Part shown: positions 52,828 through 62,805 of the stretch, in pieces
How positions within the stretch are numbered: position 1 is the first letter of the stretch
How the letters are laid out: the number at the start of each line of letters is the position of its first letter
Assembly (NCBI GenBank): GCA_016287675.1
Contig: JAEFAR010000006.1
Span: 1-64,000 of the forward strand
Direction of reading: 5' to 3'
Source of the DNA: Lachnospiraceae bacterium
GTDB taxonomy: Bacteria; Bacillota; Clostridia; Lachnospirales; Lachnospiraceae
DNA length: 64,000 bases
Notes under the pieces: model-generated
Told to the model about the DNA's origin: nothing
The model's database searches: none
What the model saw: the letters and a program-made list of their open reading frames with translations, nothing else
Made by a program: the position numbers and the translations under genes

Positions 52828-53928
52828 ATGAAGTTGATCCATTGTGCAGATCTGCACCTTGATTCAAAATTGCAGACGTGGCTTTCCGAGGACAAGGCAA
52901 AGGAGAGAAGAAACGAGATACTTTCCAATTTTCCCCGCCTCGTTGAATTTGCCAAAGAGAATAGTGTCTTCGGCATTATGATAGCGGGAGATCTTTATGA
53001 CAGGAACTCCGCTTCAAAGCATGCGGAAAACACTGTTCTTGCGACCATTGTTTCAAATCCGGATGTGATGTTCTGGTATCTTCCCGGAAATCATGATGAT
53101 AAGAGTTTCCTGACAAGGATCGAAAAACTGCCGTCAAATCTTTTTGTTTTTGATGACAGGTTCAGAACGATCCCTCTAAATGATGCGGGAACCATAACTC
53201 TTTCGGGAGTTGCGCTGACGGAAGAAAACAACAGGAGCTTTTACGATGATGTGGTGCTGAACAGGGACACCTACAACATTTTTATGCTCCACGGGGAGGA
53301 GAGAGCCGGTGGCTCTGTCCACTTCGAGGAGCGTCTTGATTTCCGCCTTCTGAGAAACAAGTTTATCGATTATCTTGCTCTGGGGCATGTTCACAAGCCC
53401 GGGATCGCGCCCCTCGATAACAGGGGTACCATGTGCTATGCAGGCTGTCTTGAGGGAAGAGGTTTTGACGAATGCGGAAGCAGAGGCTTTTATCTCCTGG
53501 ATATTGATGAGAAGACTCTGAGAGCAGAGTGCAGTTTTATTCCCTTCGCCAAGAGAAAAATGCTGAATTTGGAAGTGAACTGCGACGGATGTGAGATCAG
53601 TGAGGACATTGAACATAGGATTGAAGAAAAGCTCGCGGAGACGGATTTTTCCGAAAGAGATTTCCTGAAGATCGTATTAAAAGGAGAACTCGATGCCCTT
53701 TGTGAAAAGGATGTCCCCTATCTCTTAAAGATCTTCGAAAACAGAGCTTCGGTGGTAAGGATCGAAGATGACACGGAGCTCAAGGTGAATTATGCTTCTT
53801 TTGCGAATGACATGAGCCTTAAGGGTGAATTTGTAAGACTTGTTCAGCAGAATGATTATTCCGAAGCCGATAAAGCAGAGATCATCAGGATGGGAATAGA
53901 AGCACTGATGGGAGAGGAGATCATTTGA
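52828..53928 (+). CDS. SbcD/Mre11-like metallophosphoesterase
   Basis: A 366-residue nuclease-type protein. Metal-binding motifs: HCADLHLDSKL, AGDLYDRNS, PGNHDDKSF, LHGEERAGG and ALGHVHKPG, together the calcineurin-like phosphoesterase set. The C-terminal part caps the active site. It partners the ATPase gene that starts within its stop codon, as in the YhaO/YhaN and SbcD/SbcC pairs of Firmicutes, for end processing of DNA. Confidence 0.92.
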   Translation: MKLIHCADLHLDSKLQTWLSEDKAKERRNEILSNFPRLVEFAKENSVFGIMIAGDLYDRNSASKHAENTVLATIVSNPDVMFWYLPGNHDDKSFLTRIEKLPSNLFVFDDRFRTIPLNDAGTITLSGVALTEENNRSFYDDVVLNRDTYNIFMLHGEERAGGSVHFEERLDFRLLRNKFIDYLALGHVHKPGIAPLDNRGTMCYAGCLEGRGFDECGSRGFYLLDIDEKTLRAECSFIPFAKRKMLNLEVNCDGCEISEDIEHRIEEKLAETDFSERDFLKIVLKGELDALCEKDVPYLLKIFENRASVVRIEDDTELKVNYASFANDMSLKGEFVRLVQQNDYSEADKAEIIRMGIEALMGEEII

Positions 53929-55613
53929 AACTTCTTTCTGTACACATTGAAAATTTCGGAAAATTGCATGATTACGACCGGGATTTTTCCTCAGGTCTGA
54001 ACACGGTCACGGAAGAAAACGGATGGGGAAAAACTACGCTCTCTGTTTTTCTTCTGGTCATGTTTTACGGTTTTGACGACAAAAGCGTAAAAAAACTCCG
54101 TGAAAGATACTCCCCCTGGAACGGCGGAGTGTACGGAGGAAGTGTGATCTTTGAGACCGAAGGGAAGCATTACCTGATCGAGAGGACCTTCGGACACAGA
54201 AAATCTCTGGAGGATACTTTTGTTTTAAGGGATGCGGAAACAAATCTCGTTTCCGATGATTTTGACGAGTATCTTGGAGATGAGCTTTTTAAGATAAACA
54301 CCGAATCATTTCTAAAGACGGTGTTTATGGGGCAGAACGGGTGCATCACGGAAACTACGGATGACATCAACGCCAAGATAGGAGATCTTTCCATGGTGGA
54401 TTCGGACATGAGGAGTTTCTCCGAAGCACAAAGATCTCTTGCGGATTATATAAACAAGAACAGTGACACCAGAAAGACCGGCAGGATATATGCCCTTAAG
54501 GAAAACCTCACGGAACTCAGGAACAAAGCGAGGTTCTCAACGGGCATTAAAAATGAACTGGCGGACTGCGACAACAGTCTGGCTTCTCTTTCAAAGGAAG
54601 GAGAAGAGCTGGAAAATGAGAAATCCGAGATCACAGCCCTTCAGACCCGGATCGTTAAATGCAAGGAAGCGGTACTTTCCAACGAAAAATACAAGGTGCT
54701 GCTTTCGGGAATGGACGCTGCGGAGAAGGCGAAGAATGAACCCTTCAGGGAAAGCCCCGTTCCTGGGATCAGCCTGTATGTTGCGGGCATCCTCCTTTTT
54801 ATAGGCGGTGTTGCGGTGGCTTTCATTGAAAACATGCTTTTCGGCGGCGTGGCAGGAGGCGTCGGTCTTTTGCTCCTGGCTGCGGGAATGATCGTTACCT
54901 TTAAGAGAGAAAAAAGGCGGACCGCAAGGGAAAAGGCGGGAGAAGAAGCTTACGAGCAGGCAGAGCATGAATTCCTGACCTTTGTGAACAGTATTGATAT
55001 GAACGAGGTCAGGGAACTGGCTTCCCGTCCGGAAGCTACTCTTTCTTTAAAAGAAACCGACAGGAAGAGGACTGAGATCACCGACAGGCTGGACAGGATC
55101 AGAAAGGAATTGCAGAAACTGGAAACGAGGCGCGAATTCCTGTGTGAAGAACTGACATCTTGTGAAACAGCCGAAACCAAAGCCAATGAGCTTGCGGTTA
55201 TTATAGATGAGAGTATTTTAAAACTGGAAAATGCAAAAAGGGCGGAAACCCTTTTGGAAGAGGCAAAGGTGAACTTTGCTTTACGTTATCTGGAACCCCT
55301 GAAAAAAAGTCTTTGCGATCACTATGCCTTTTTAAAGGGCGGAAAAGGGAGTGAATGCAGTCTGGACGCAAACCTCACTTTGACGGTAACGGAAGCGGGA
55401 AAGCAGAGACCCGAGGAAGCTTTCAGCGACGGCATCAGAGATGCACTGGGGCTTTGCATGAGATTTGCGCTGATCGATGCGATGTATCCTGCGGAAAGTC
55501 CTTTTGTGATAATGGATGACCCTTTCATTCATTTTGATACTGTCACGAAGGAAGCTGCAATGAGACTTTTAAACAAGGTTCCTTATCAGATAATATTAAT
55601 GCAAAAGAAATAA
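53925..55613 (+). CDS. SbcC/YhaN-like AAA ATPase (short form, atypical Walker A)
   Basis: A 562-residue ATPase with a P-loop at residues 30-37, EENGWGKT; the first Gly of the usual GxxxxGK is Glu30. Coiled coil about 180-250 and 330-450. Two hydrophobic helices in between (about 282-300 and 305-325: LYVAGILLFIGGVAVAFI and GVAGGVGLLLLAAGMIV) are as in YhaN. C-terminal ABC-like signature AFSDGIRDALGLCMRFAL and Walker B FVIMDDPF, then a His-switch-like position. Starts with TTG overlapping the phosphoesterase stop; ribosome site GGAG. Shorter than YhaN (about 900). Confidence 0.85.
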   Translation: MKLLSVHIENFGKLHDYDRDFSSGLNTVTEENGWGKTTLSVFLLVMFYGFDDKSVKKLRERYSPWNGGVYGGSVIFETEGKHYLIERTFGHRKSLEDTFVLRDAETNLVSDDFDEYLGDELFKINTESFLKTVFMGQNGCITETTDDINAKIGDLSMVDSDMRSFSEAQRSLADYINKNSDTRKTGRIYALKENLTELRNKARFSTGIKNELADCDNSLASLSKEGEELENEKSEITALQTRIVKCKEAVLSNEKYKVLLSGMDAAEKAKNEPFRESPVPGISLYVAGILLFIGGVAVAFIENMLFGGVAGGVGLLLLAAGMIVTFKREKRRTAREKAGEEAYEQAEHEFLTFVNSIDMNEVRELASRPEATLSLKETDRKRTEITDRLDRIRKELQKLETRREFLCEELTSCETAETKANELAVIIDESILKLENAKRAETLLEEAKVNFALRYLEPLKKSLCDHYAFLKGGKGSECSLDANLTLTVTEAGKQRPEEAFSDGIRDALGLCMRFALIDAMYPAESPFVIMDDPFIHFDTVTKEAAMRLLNKVPYQIILMQKK

Positions 55614-55630
55614 ATAGCGAGGATTATGAC

Positions 55631-57157
55631 ATGACACTTGAACAATTGCTTGAAACTACCGAGTATGAGATCATTAAGGGAAAAGTGGACAGGGAGATCA
55701 CCACATTTGTCTACGATTCGAGAAAAGCAAAAGAGGGCAGCGTTTTCATCTGCATCAGCGGAACGGTAAGAGATGCTCATGATTTTATTCCCGAGGTCAT
55801 AGGCAAAGGAGCTGCAGCCATCGTTATCGAAAAGGATGTGGACGAGATCAACGGACTGCGCAGTCTGCTGGAAATGAACAGCACCGCCACCGTTACGTTT
55901 ATTAAGGTAAAGGATGCAAGAAAAGCGCTTGCTCACATGTCAGCGGTTTATTTCGGAAATCCCGCCGACGAGCTGATCACTATCGGGCTTACGGGAACAA
56001 AGGGTAAGACAACCACGACCTATATGATAAAGGATATCCTTGAAAAAGCCGGCATTCCCACGGGACTGATCGGCACTGTGGAGATCATCATCGGAAACGA
56101 GATCATTCATTCCGGTAACAGTACACCAGAATCCTATGCAGTCCAGAACTATTTCAGGAGAATGGTGGATTCCGGGATCAAGGCAGTGGTAATGGAAGTT
56201 ACTTCACAGGGCCTCATGATGAACAGGGTGGAAGGCATCACCTTTGATTACGGCATTTTCACGAATCTGGAACCGGATCACATCGGTGAGAACGAACACA
56301 AGGATTTTGAAGATTACATGTATTGGAAGAGCACCCTTTTCCAAAAATGTAAGACCGGTATTTTTAACGCTGATTCCGAGTATCTGGAAGGCATATTAAA
56401 AAACCACACCTGCACGGTTGAAACCTTCGGCATTTCGGAAAATGCGGATTTCAGAGCAACAGACATAAGCTTCTGCCAGATGGACGGAAAGCTTGAAACA
56501 AAGTACAGAGTTACCGGAAAAGAGGAGTTTGACGTCGAACTCAATATGCCCGGAATGTTTTCAGTCTACAATTCACTGACCGCCATTGCTCTGTGCAGTC
56601 ATTTCAATGTTGCGCCGGAGATAATACAAAAGACACTGCCCGATGTCTACGTAAAGGGAAGGACCGAGATTGTTGAAGTTTCTTCAAGGATCAAAAATGC
56701 TCCCGGATTTACTGTGATGATCGACTATGCACACAACGCAATGGCATTGGAGAGCCTTCTCACCACCCTCAGAGTTTACAAGCCCAAGAGACTTGTCTGT
56801 GTCTTCGGATGCGGCGGAAACAGAGCGAGATCAAGACGTTTTGAAATGGGAGAGGTGTCTTCAAAACTTGCGGATCTGACTGTGATCACTTCTGACAATC
56901 CACGTTTTGAAGAGCCCGAAGCCATCATTGCGGACATAGTTACAGGTGTGAAGAAAGCAGACGGTAAGTATGTTACCATTACTGACCGCAGAGAAGCAGT
57001 GAAGTATGCGATAAAAAATGCAGAAGAGGGGGATGTGATCGTTATTGCCGGTAAGGGCCACGAGGACTATCAGGAGATCCGCGGAGCCAAGTATCATATG
57101 GATGAGAGAGAACTGATCGACGATGCAGTAAAGGAATGCAACGAGGTAAAGAGATGA
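55631..57157 (+). CDS. murE: UDP-N-acetylmuramoyl-tripeptide synthetase (MurE), meso-DAP type
   Basis: A 508-residue Mur ligase adding the third residue of the peptidoglycan stem peptide. ATP site GLTGTKGKTTTTYMIKDIL, the Asn/His region IMTNLEPDHIGENEH-like (FTNLEPDHIGENEH), and SDNPRFEEPEAI: the DNPR motif indicates meso-diaminopimelate specificity rather than Lys. Length is typical. It ends by overlapping the next gene (ATGA). Confidence 0.95.
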   Translation: MTLEQLLETTEYEIIKGKVDREITTFVYDSRKAKEGSVFICISGTVRDAHDFIPEVIGKGAAAIVIEKDVDEINGLRSLLEMNSTATVTFIKVKDARKALAHMSAVYFGNPADELITIGLTGTKGKTTTTYMIKDILEKAGIPTGLIGTVEIIIGNEIIHSGNSTPESYAVQNYFRRMVDSGIKAVVMEVTSQGLMMNRVEGITFDYGIFTNLEPDHIGENEHKDFEDYMYWKSTLFQKCKTGIFNADSEYLEGILKNHTCTVETFGISENADFRATDISFCQMDGKLETKYRVTGKEEFDVELNMPGMFSVYNSLTAIALCSHFNVAPEIIQKTLPDVYVKGRTEIVEVSSRIKNAPGFTVMIDYAHNAMALESLLTTLRVYKPKRLVCVFGCGGNRARSRRFEMGEVSSKLADLTVITSDNPRFEEPEAIIADIVTGVKKADGKYVTITDRREAVKYAIKNAEEGDVIVIAGKGHEDYQEIRGAKYHMDERELIDDAVKECNEVKR

Positions 57158-58614
57158 GCAGAAAAGAGAAGAAAAAGAAAAAAAGAGTGTTCGGTAAGAT
57201 AGTCCTTTTGCTGGTACTGGCGGGAATAGTCTACATCGGTTTTAAATACTTTAAAGACGATATAGTAAAGCCCATCAGAGGATACCTGCCGGATTTCCTT
57301 ACCAAGAACCTGGGAACACCCACTCCCACACCGATAGACCTGAAAGGTATCACCATCAGGTGCACCGGAGGAGAATGGGACAAGCTCGACAGTGACGAGG
57401 AAGTCTACAAAACCGCCAGGGAAACGGTGGAACGCAAATACAACGTTGTACTTAAAAAAGTCGATGTACTGGACAACAATGAAGAGCTGGCCTACATGAG
57501 CGTTGTTGACATCCTCAAAAACTCTGTTGAGGAAGGTGATCCCGCAACGGACATAGTGAATCTCGGATCGGGACAGCTTTATGCGGCTTACTTCGGCGAT
57601 CTGCTGCCGGATGTCACGGACTATGCTTCGAAAATGAACGTGGGATCTGTTTACAAGGAAGCTGGGACATGGAAGGGAAAGATCTACGGGATCTCTTATG
57701 ATAATGTAAGAAACAACATGCTGATCGTTTACGACAGACAATACATTGAAAAGCTGGGACTGGAGCAGCCTTACAATCTCTTCATAGAAGGCAAATGGAA
57801 TTATGACGATTTTGAAGCCTATCTGAGAAAGATGAAGGCAAAGCTTCCGGAGGGCGTTTATCCCATCGGAATGGATCCCTACGAGTGGCTGTCCATGGCT
57901 GCGGGAGCAAACGGGACAGTACTTTTCGATAATAACGGAAACATCAATCTTAAGGATGAAGCGGTCGTTGAAGCAGTGGAGTTCTATCAGAAGCTGGAAG
58001 CTGAGCAGCTTGCCTATCCCATGACCGCAAGCTTTGACGAATACGGCGACATCGATTTCTTGGACTGCGTTTCCGGCATAGAGGCTGAGGAGATCGTCTT
58101 AAAAACTTCTTTTTTCGCTGCATTGCCCGAGAATAAAGAAAAATACGGGATCGTATTCTGGCCCTGGGGATCTAAGGTCACATGCGAAGACTACTACCTG
58201 ACCCTGTCCGATAATTACAAGATCGCCACCACCAATTGGAGCATCGATGCTCCGGTAAAGGCTTCCTGTGAAAAGCTGGGTGTGGATCCGGCGATACTTA
58301 CGGCTCTGATCTATGATTATCAGGCTATCTGTCAGAAGGACACCGTCGATATGATGCACAGAGTCTGGAGTTCCGAAAAAACGGGAAGAGCGATGGACGG
58401 GACCGAAGTCAGCAAAGTGTTTGATTCCACCACCGTCAACCTGCTCTATGAGTGGGGATCGGAGAGATTCGATCCGGATTTCAGTTTCAAAGGTCAGTGC
58501 TTCAGATACGCCGGTTACGAAACACTTTGCGGTTACGAGAATGCAGGGGAATGTCTGGCAAAATGGTATGAAGAAGGCTTGACTGAGACGGAAAATCCCT
58601 TCCTTTCATATTAA
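57154..58614 (+). CDS. Membrane-anchored extracellular solute-binding protein
   Basis: A 486-residue protein: basic cytoplasmic start, one uncleaved-looking helix (about 15-32, FGKIVLLLVLAGIVYIGF), a short linker with TPTPTP, then a family 1 binding-protein fold (GGEWDKLDSD, DIVNLGSGQLYAAYFGDLLPDV, LYDRQYIEKLGLEQPYNLFIEGKWNYDDFEAYLRKM, VFWPWGSKVT). No lipobox Cys. No permease or ATPase is nearby; it may feed a transporter elsewhere or act as a sensor module. Its ATG overlaps the murE stop, an unusual partner. Confidence 0.82.
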   Translation: MSRKEKKKKKRVFGKIVLLLVLAGIVYIGFKYFKDDIVKPIRGYLPDFLTKNLGTPTPTPIDLKGITIRCTGGEWDKLDSDEEVYKTARETVERKYNVVLKKVDVLDNNEELAYMSVVDILKNSVEEGDPATDIVNLGSGQLYAAYFGDLLPDVTDYASKMNVGSVYKEAGTWKGKIYGISYDNVRNNMLIVYDRQYIEKLGLEQPYNLFIEGKWNYDDFEAYLRKMKAKLPEGVYPIGMDPYEWLSMAAGANGTVLFDNNGNINLKDEAVVEAVEFYQKLEAEQLAYPMTASFDEYGDIDFLDCVSGIEAEEIVLKTSFFAALPENKEKYGIVFWPWGSKVTCEDYYLTLSDNYKIATTNWSIDAPVKASCEKLGVDPAILTALIYDYQAICQKDTVDMMHRVWSSEKTGRAMDGTEVSKVFDSTTVNLLYEWGSERFDPDFSFKGQCFRYAGYETLCGYENAGECLAKWYEEGLTETENPFLSY

Positions 58615-58721
58615 AATGAATTGTCCGGACCTCGAAAACGCGGGAATTCAAAGCATCCGGTCAAGGCCTCCGGTTATAAGATTTTTAATATTTTCTAATA
58701 ACGTTCATTCGTAAAAAGCAG

Positions 58722-58750
58722 TTGACAAAGCAGCAAAAATATATTTAAAT
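58722..58750 (+). promoter_or_regulatory. Promoter of carB
   Basis: Consensus TTGACA (58722-58727) with TTAAAT (58745-58750) after 17 bases, about 90 bases before the start codon. No clear PyrR leader or attenuator hairpin was recognised in the remaining 228-base gap. Confidence 0.6.
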
Positions 58751-58842
58751 AGGGTGATTTATTCAGATAAAGCGATGATGCAGATCTTGCTTTTATGAAA
58801 CTGCGATGCAAATCGTTTTTACGGACACGGAGGTAAAACCAT

Positions 58843-61800
58843 ATGCCAAAACGCACAGACATTAAAAAAGTATTGATAATCGGATCGGGGCCCATCATTA
58901 TCGGACAGGCCTGCGAATTCGATTATTCCGGAACTCAGGCCTGCAAAGCCCTGAGAAAACTGGGCTACGAGATCGTTCTTGTAAACTCGAATCCCGCAAC
59001 CATCATGACCGACCCGGAAACGGCCGATGTAACCTACATTGAGCCCCTTAATGCGGAGAGACTTGAGCAGATCATTGCAAAAGAACGTCCCGATGCATTA
59101 CTGCCCAACCTGGGAGGTCAGTCCGGACTCAATCTTTGCGATGAACTGTCAAAGAAAGGCATTCTTGATAAATACAATGTTAAGGTCATCGGTGTTCAGG
59201 TTGAAGCCATTGAACGCGGCGAAGACAGAGTCGCATTCAAGGAGCAGATGAACAAGATCGGTGTTGAAATGGCAAGAAGTGAGGTTGCTTACTCGGTTGA
59301 CGAAGCCCTTGCAATCGCCGACAAACTGGGCTATCCCGTTGTTCTCCGTCCTGCATTCACCATGGGCGGTGTAGGCGGCGGCCTTGTTTACAATAAGGAA
59401 GAACTCAAGGTTGTCTGCGCAAGAGGCATTCAGGCCAGCCTTGTGGGACAGGTACTTGTAGAAGAATCCATTCTCGGCTGGGAAGAGCTTGAGCTGGAGA
59501 TCGTAAGAGATTCAACAGGCAAGATGATCACAGTATGCTTCATCGAGAACATCGATCCTCTGGGAGTTCATACCGGAGATTCCTTCTGTTCAGCACCCAT
59601 GCTCACCATTTCCGAGGAAGTGCAGAAGAGAATGCAGGAGCAGGCATACAGGATCGTTGACTCCGTTCAGGTCATCGGCGGAACAAACGTTCAGTTCGCT
59701 CACGATCCCAAGACAGACAGGATCGTAGTTATTGAGATCAATCCCAGAACATCCCGTTCTTCCGCACTTGCTTCAAAGGCGACCGGTTTCCCCATCGCGC
59801 TGGTTTCCGCCATGCTTGCCACAGGACTTAACCTTTCCGACATCCCCTGCGGAAAATACGGAACTCTCGATAAGTATGTTCCCGGCGGTGATTATATTGT
59901 TATCAAATTTGCCCGTTGGGCTTTTGAAAAGTTCAAGGGCGTTGAAGATAAGCTCGGTACTCAGATGAGAGCCGTAGGCGAAGTAATGAGTATCGGCAAG
60001 AACTTTAAGGAAGCTTTCCAGAAGGCCATAAGATCCCTTGAAACAGGACGTTACGGCCTGGGCTATGCTAAGAATTTCAATTCCCTTACAAAGGATGAGC
60101 TCCTTGCAAAGCTTGTAAATCCCAACTCAGAGAGATACTTCCTGATCTACGAAGCACTCCGTAAGGGAGCTACAGTGGAAGAGATCAGCAAACTCACCTA
60201 TGTTAAGACCTACTTCCTTGAGCAGATGAAAGAGCTTGTTGAGGAAGAAGAGAAGATCGCAAAGGAAGGAAAAGCCCTTACCGATGCGGATCTCACTCAG
60301 GCAAAGAAGGACGGCTTCTCCGACCGTTATCTCGCAAAGATCACCGGTGTTACCGAAGACGAGATCAGAAACAGGAGAACAGCTCTCGGCGTTGTTGAAA
60401 ACTGGGAAGGCGTTCATGTTTCCGGTACACAGGATTCTGCTTACTACTATTCGACATACAACGGTACTGACAAGAATCCCGTAAAGACTGACAGACAGAA
60501 GGTAATGATCCTTGGCGGCGGTCCCAACAGGATCGGTCAGGGTATCGAGTTCGACTACTGCTGTGTACATGCTGCTCAGGCCCTCAGAAAGCTGGGCTTT
60601 GAGACCATCATCGTAAACTGCAATCCCGAAACCGTTTCCACAGACTACGATACATCCGACAAGCTCTACTTTGAGCCCCTTACACTTGAAGATGTACTCA
60701 GCATATATAATAAAGAAAAACCCGTGGGCGTTATCGCTCAGTTCGGAGGTCAGACACCCCTTAATCTGGCCGCAGATCTTGAAAAGAACGGCGTAAAGAT
60801 CCTGGGTACTTCCCCTGCAGTCATCGATATGGCTGAAGACAGAGATCTTTTCCGCGCAATGATGGACAAGCTGGGAATTCCTATGCCTGAATCCGGAATG
60901 GCCGTAACCGTTGACGAAGCAAAGGCTGTTGCCAATAAGATCGGCTATCCGGTAATGGTACGTCCTTCCTTCGTTCTGGGCGGCCGTGGCATGGAAGTTG
61001 TTTACGATGACGAAGCGATGACAGGCTATATGAATGCAGCTATCGGCGTAACACCCGACAGACCCATCCTCATTGACCGTTTCCTGAATCATGCTATGGA
61101 ATGCGAAGCAGATGCGATCTCCGACGGAACTCATGCATTCATGCCTGCGGTAATGGAACACATCGAGCTTGCCGGCATACATTCCGGTGACTCCGCATGT
61201 ATCATCCCTTCGCTTCACATCAGCGAAGAGAATCTTAAGACCATCGAGTCTTACACCAAGAAGATCGCAGAGGAGATGCACGTAAAGGGACTTATGAACA
61301 TCCAGTACGCTATCGAGAACGGTAAGGTTTTCGTTATCGAAGCAAATCCCAGAGCATCCCGTACAGTGCCCTTGGTTTCAAAGGTATGTGACATCCGCAT
61401 GGTTCCTCTTGCAACAGACATTGCAACAATGGAGCTCACAGGACGTCCTTCGCCGGTACCTGCACTTAAGCATGAGAACATTCCTTACTACGGTGTAAAG
61501 GAAGCTGTGTTCCCCTTCAACATGTTCCCTGAAGTAGATCCCATCCTGGGACCTGAAATGAGATCCACAGGTGAAGTTCTCGGAATCTCCGAGCACTTCG
61601 GCGAAGCCTTTGTAAAGGCTCAGGAAGCTACACAGACAAAGCTTCCCATGGAAGGAACAGTACTCATCTCCGTAAACCGCAAGAGCAAGGGTGAGCTGAT
61701 CGACATCGCAAAGACTTTCGTTGAAGCGGGATTCAGGATCGTTGCAACACAGGGTACCGCGGACAGACTGGAAGAGAGCGGCATTAAGTGCGAGAGGATC

Positions 61801-62064
61801 AACAAGCTCCGTGAGGGACGTCCCAACATCATCGACGCCATCACAAACGGACAGATCGATCTGATCCTGAACACTCCTTCGGGAAGAGAATCTGCCGACG
61901 ATGACTCCTACATCCGTAAGGCAGCCATCAGAAGCAAGATCCCTTACATGACCACCATGGCAGCAGGACGCGCTACCGCGGAAGGCATTCTCTACGTTAA
62001 GAAAAACGGCGGAGAGAGCAGTGTTGAATCACTTCAGAAATGGCACGAAAAGATCGGAAAATAG
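58843..62064 (+). CDS. carB: Carbamoyl-phosphate synthase large subunit
   Basis: A 1073-residue enzyme making carbamoyl phosphate for pyrimidines and arginine. Two homologous ATP-grasp halves: IIIGQACEFDYSGTQACKALRKLG and GPNRIGQGIEFDYCCVHAAQALRKLG, with LPNLGGQSGLNL and AQFGGQTPLNLAA, and EINPRTSRSSALASKATGFP / EANPRASRTVPLVSKVCD. The C-terminal MGS-like allosteric domain (about 935-1073) holds ATQGTADRLEESGI and NTPSGRESADDD. carA is not adjacent. Ribosome site GGAGG. Confidence 0.99.
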   Translation: MPKRTDIKKVLIIGSGPIIIGQACEFDYSGTQACKALRKLGYEIVLVNSNPATIMTDPETADVTYIEPLNAERLEQIIAKERPDALLPNLGGQSGLNLCDELSKKGILDKYNVKVIGVQVEAIERGEDRVAFKEQMNKIGVEMARSEVAYSVDEALAIADKLGYPVVLRPAFTMGGVGGGLVYNKEELKVVCARGIQASLVGQVLVEESILGWEELELEIVRDSTGKMITVCFIENIDPLGVHTGDSFCSAPMLTISEEVQKRMQEQAYRIVDSVQVIGGTNVQFAHDPKTDRIVVIEINPRTSRSSALASKATGFPIALVSAMLATGLNLSDIPCGKYGTLDKYVPGGDYIVIKFARWAFEKFKGVEDKLGTQMRAVGEVMSIGKNFKEAFQKAIRSLETGRYGLGYAKNFNSLTKDELLAKLVNPNSERYFLIYEALRKGATVEEISKLTYVKTYFLEQMKELVEEEEKIAKEGKALTDADLTQAKKDGFSDRYLAKITGVTEDEIRNRRTALGVVENWEGVHVSGTQDSAYYYSTYNGTDKNPVKTDRQKVMILGGGPNRIGQGIEFDYCCVHAAQALRKLGFETIIVNCNPETVSTDYDTSDKLYFEPLTLEDVLSIYNKEKPVGVIAQFGGQTPLNLAADLEKNGVKILGTSPAVIDMAEDRDLFRAMMDKLGIPMPESGMAVTVDEAKAVANKIGYPVMVRPSFVLGGRGMEVVYDDEAMTGYMNAAIGVTPDRPILIDRFLNHAMECEADAISDGTHAFMPAVMEHIELAGIHSGDSACIIPSLHISEENLKTIESYTKKIAEEMHVKGLMNIQYAIENGKVFVIEANPRASRTVPLVSKVCDIRMVPLATDIATMELTGRPSPVPALKHENIPYYGVKEAVFPFNMFPEVDPILGPEMRSTGEVLGISEHFGEAFVKAQEATQTKLPMEGTVLISVNRKSKGELIDIAKTFVEAGFRIVATQGTADRLEESGIKCERINKLREGRPNIIDAITNGQIDLILNTPSGRESADDDSYIRKAAIRSKIPYMTTMAAGRATAEGILYVKKNGGESSVESLQKWHEKIGK

Positions 62065-62074
62065 TATAAAAAAA

Positions 62075-62105
62075 CAGAGCCCGTTTTGATACGGGCTCTG
62101 TTTTT
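62075..62105 (+). terminator. Terminator of carB
   Basis: Stem CAGAGCCCGT/ACGGGCTCTG followed by TTTTT. A-rich sequence upstream gives a T tail on the other strand, so it may also serve the minus-strand gene. Confidence 0.92.
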
Positions 62106-62121
62106 GTGCGCTTAAAAGGTT

Positions 62122-62805
62122 TTATGCTTCCTTTGCTTCTCTTTTATCCTTGTAGATAAAAAGAAGATAAGCGGAGAGGACAAGCATAAGGTGTGTGATC
62201 ACGGCTCCGATCTCGATCACCCAGTGTACTAACGGGGAGTTGAGATCCGTTCCGCTGTTTGAATAGAAGGATTCAAACAATGTTCCGCAAAGAGAGATTG
62301 CTATGGTGGCTACTGCATAGTAGCGCTTTCTTTCTATTGCGAGCTTGGCAGTGGTAATGTAGATCAGGATCATTCCAAGGGCACCGAAGCCCACGATGAA
62401 TTTGTTTAAAAAGGCAAGATCCGCAGCCAGCAGTCCCAGGCTGTTCAAAGTAACGTTTTTGGTTTTGGGAGAATCGGCACGATTTGCTTTCATTGTACCG
62501 ATAAAAAGTGTGGGACCGCTGATGAGAAAACCGGTATTGGCAATAATGACCTTACTTACGGGAAGGTTCCAGTCCATTATTCCGAGACCTATAAGGGTCT
62601 TGATCGTTGGGATAAAGAAACCGCCGATAAGAGAGATAACAGCTCCTACGAAATAAACGTAATAGAAGCCGGGCTTCATCATTTTACGAAAATAGAAGAA
62701 GCCGATGATGGTAAATGCGGTGTAACAGATAGGATTAATGTAATCCAGTAATCCGAGAGCAAACCAGTCATTTACAGCTGTTCCGAGTGCCAACCATTCA
62801 AGCAT
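62122..62805 (-). CDS. Multi-pass membrane protein, unknown function
   Basis: A 227-residue protein with about seven hydrophobic helices (for example PICYTAFTIIGFFYF, FYYVYFVGAVISLIGGFF, VIIANTGFLISGPTLFIG, FIVGFGALGMILIYITTAKL, YYAVATIAISLCGTLFESF, WVIEIGAVITHLMLVLSAYLLFI). No clear family signature was recognised. The start at 62805 follows AAGGAG; the longer frame to 62856 has no site. It converges with carB and diverges from the chemoreceptor gene. Confidence 0.75.
   Translation of the reverse strand: MLEWLALGTAVNDWFALGLLDYINPICYTAFTIIGFFYFRKMMKPGFYYVYFVGAVISLIGGFFIPTIKTLIGLGIMDWNLPVSKVIIANTGFLISGPTLFIGTMKANRADSPKTKNVTLNSLGLLAADLAFLNKFIVGFGALGMILIYITTAKLAIERKRYYAVATIAISLCGTLFESFYSNSGTDLNSPLVHWVIEIGAVITHLMLVLSAYLLFIYKDKREAKEA

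Noticed and set aside
58615-58842. PyrR-type attenuator before carB
   Set aside because: No convincing anti-anti-terminator or T-run hairpin was found; only a simple promoter is supported.
60127-61281. 384-codon open frame antisense to carB
   Set aside because: It lies wholly inside carB on the other strand, has no ribosome site or family features; long antisense frames are expected from the codon bias of carB.
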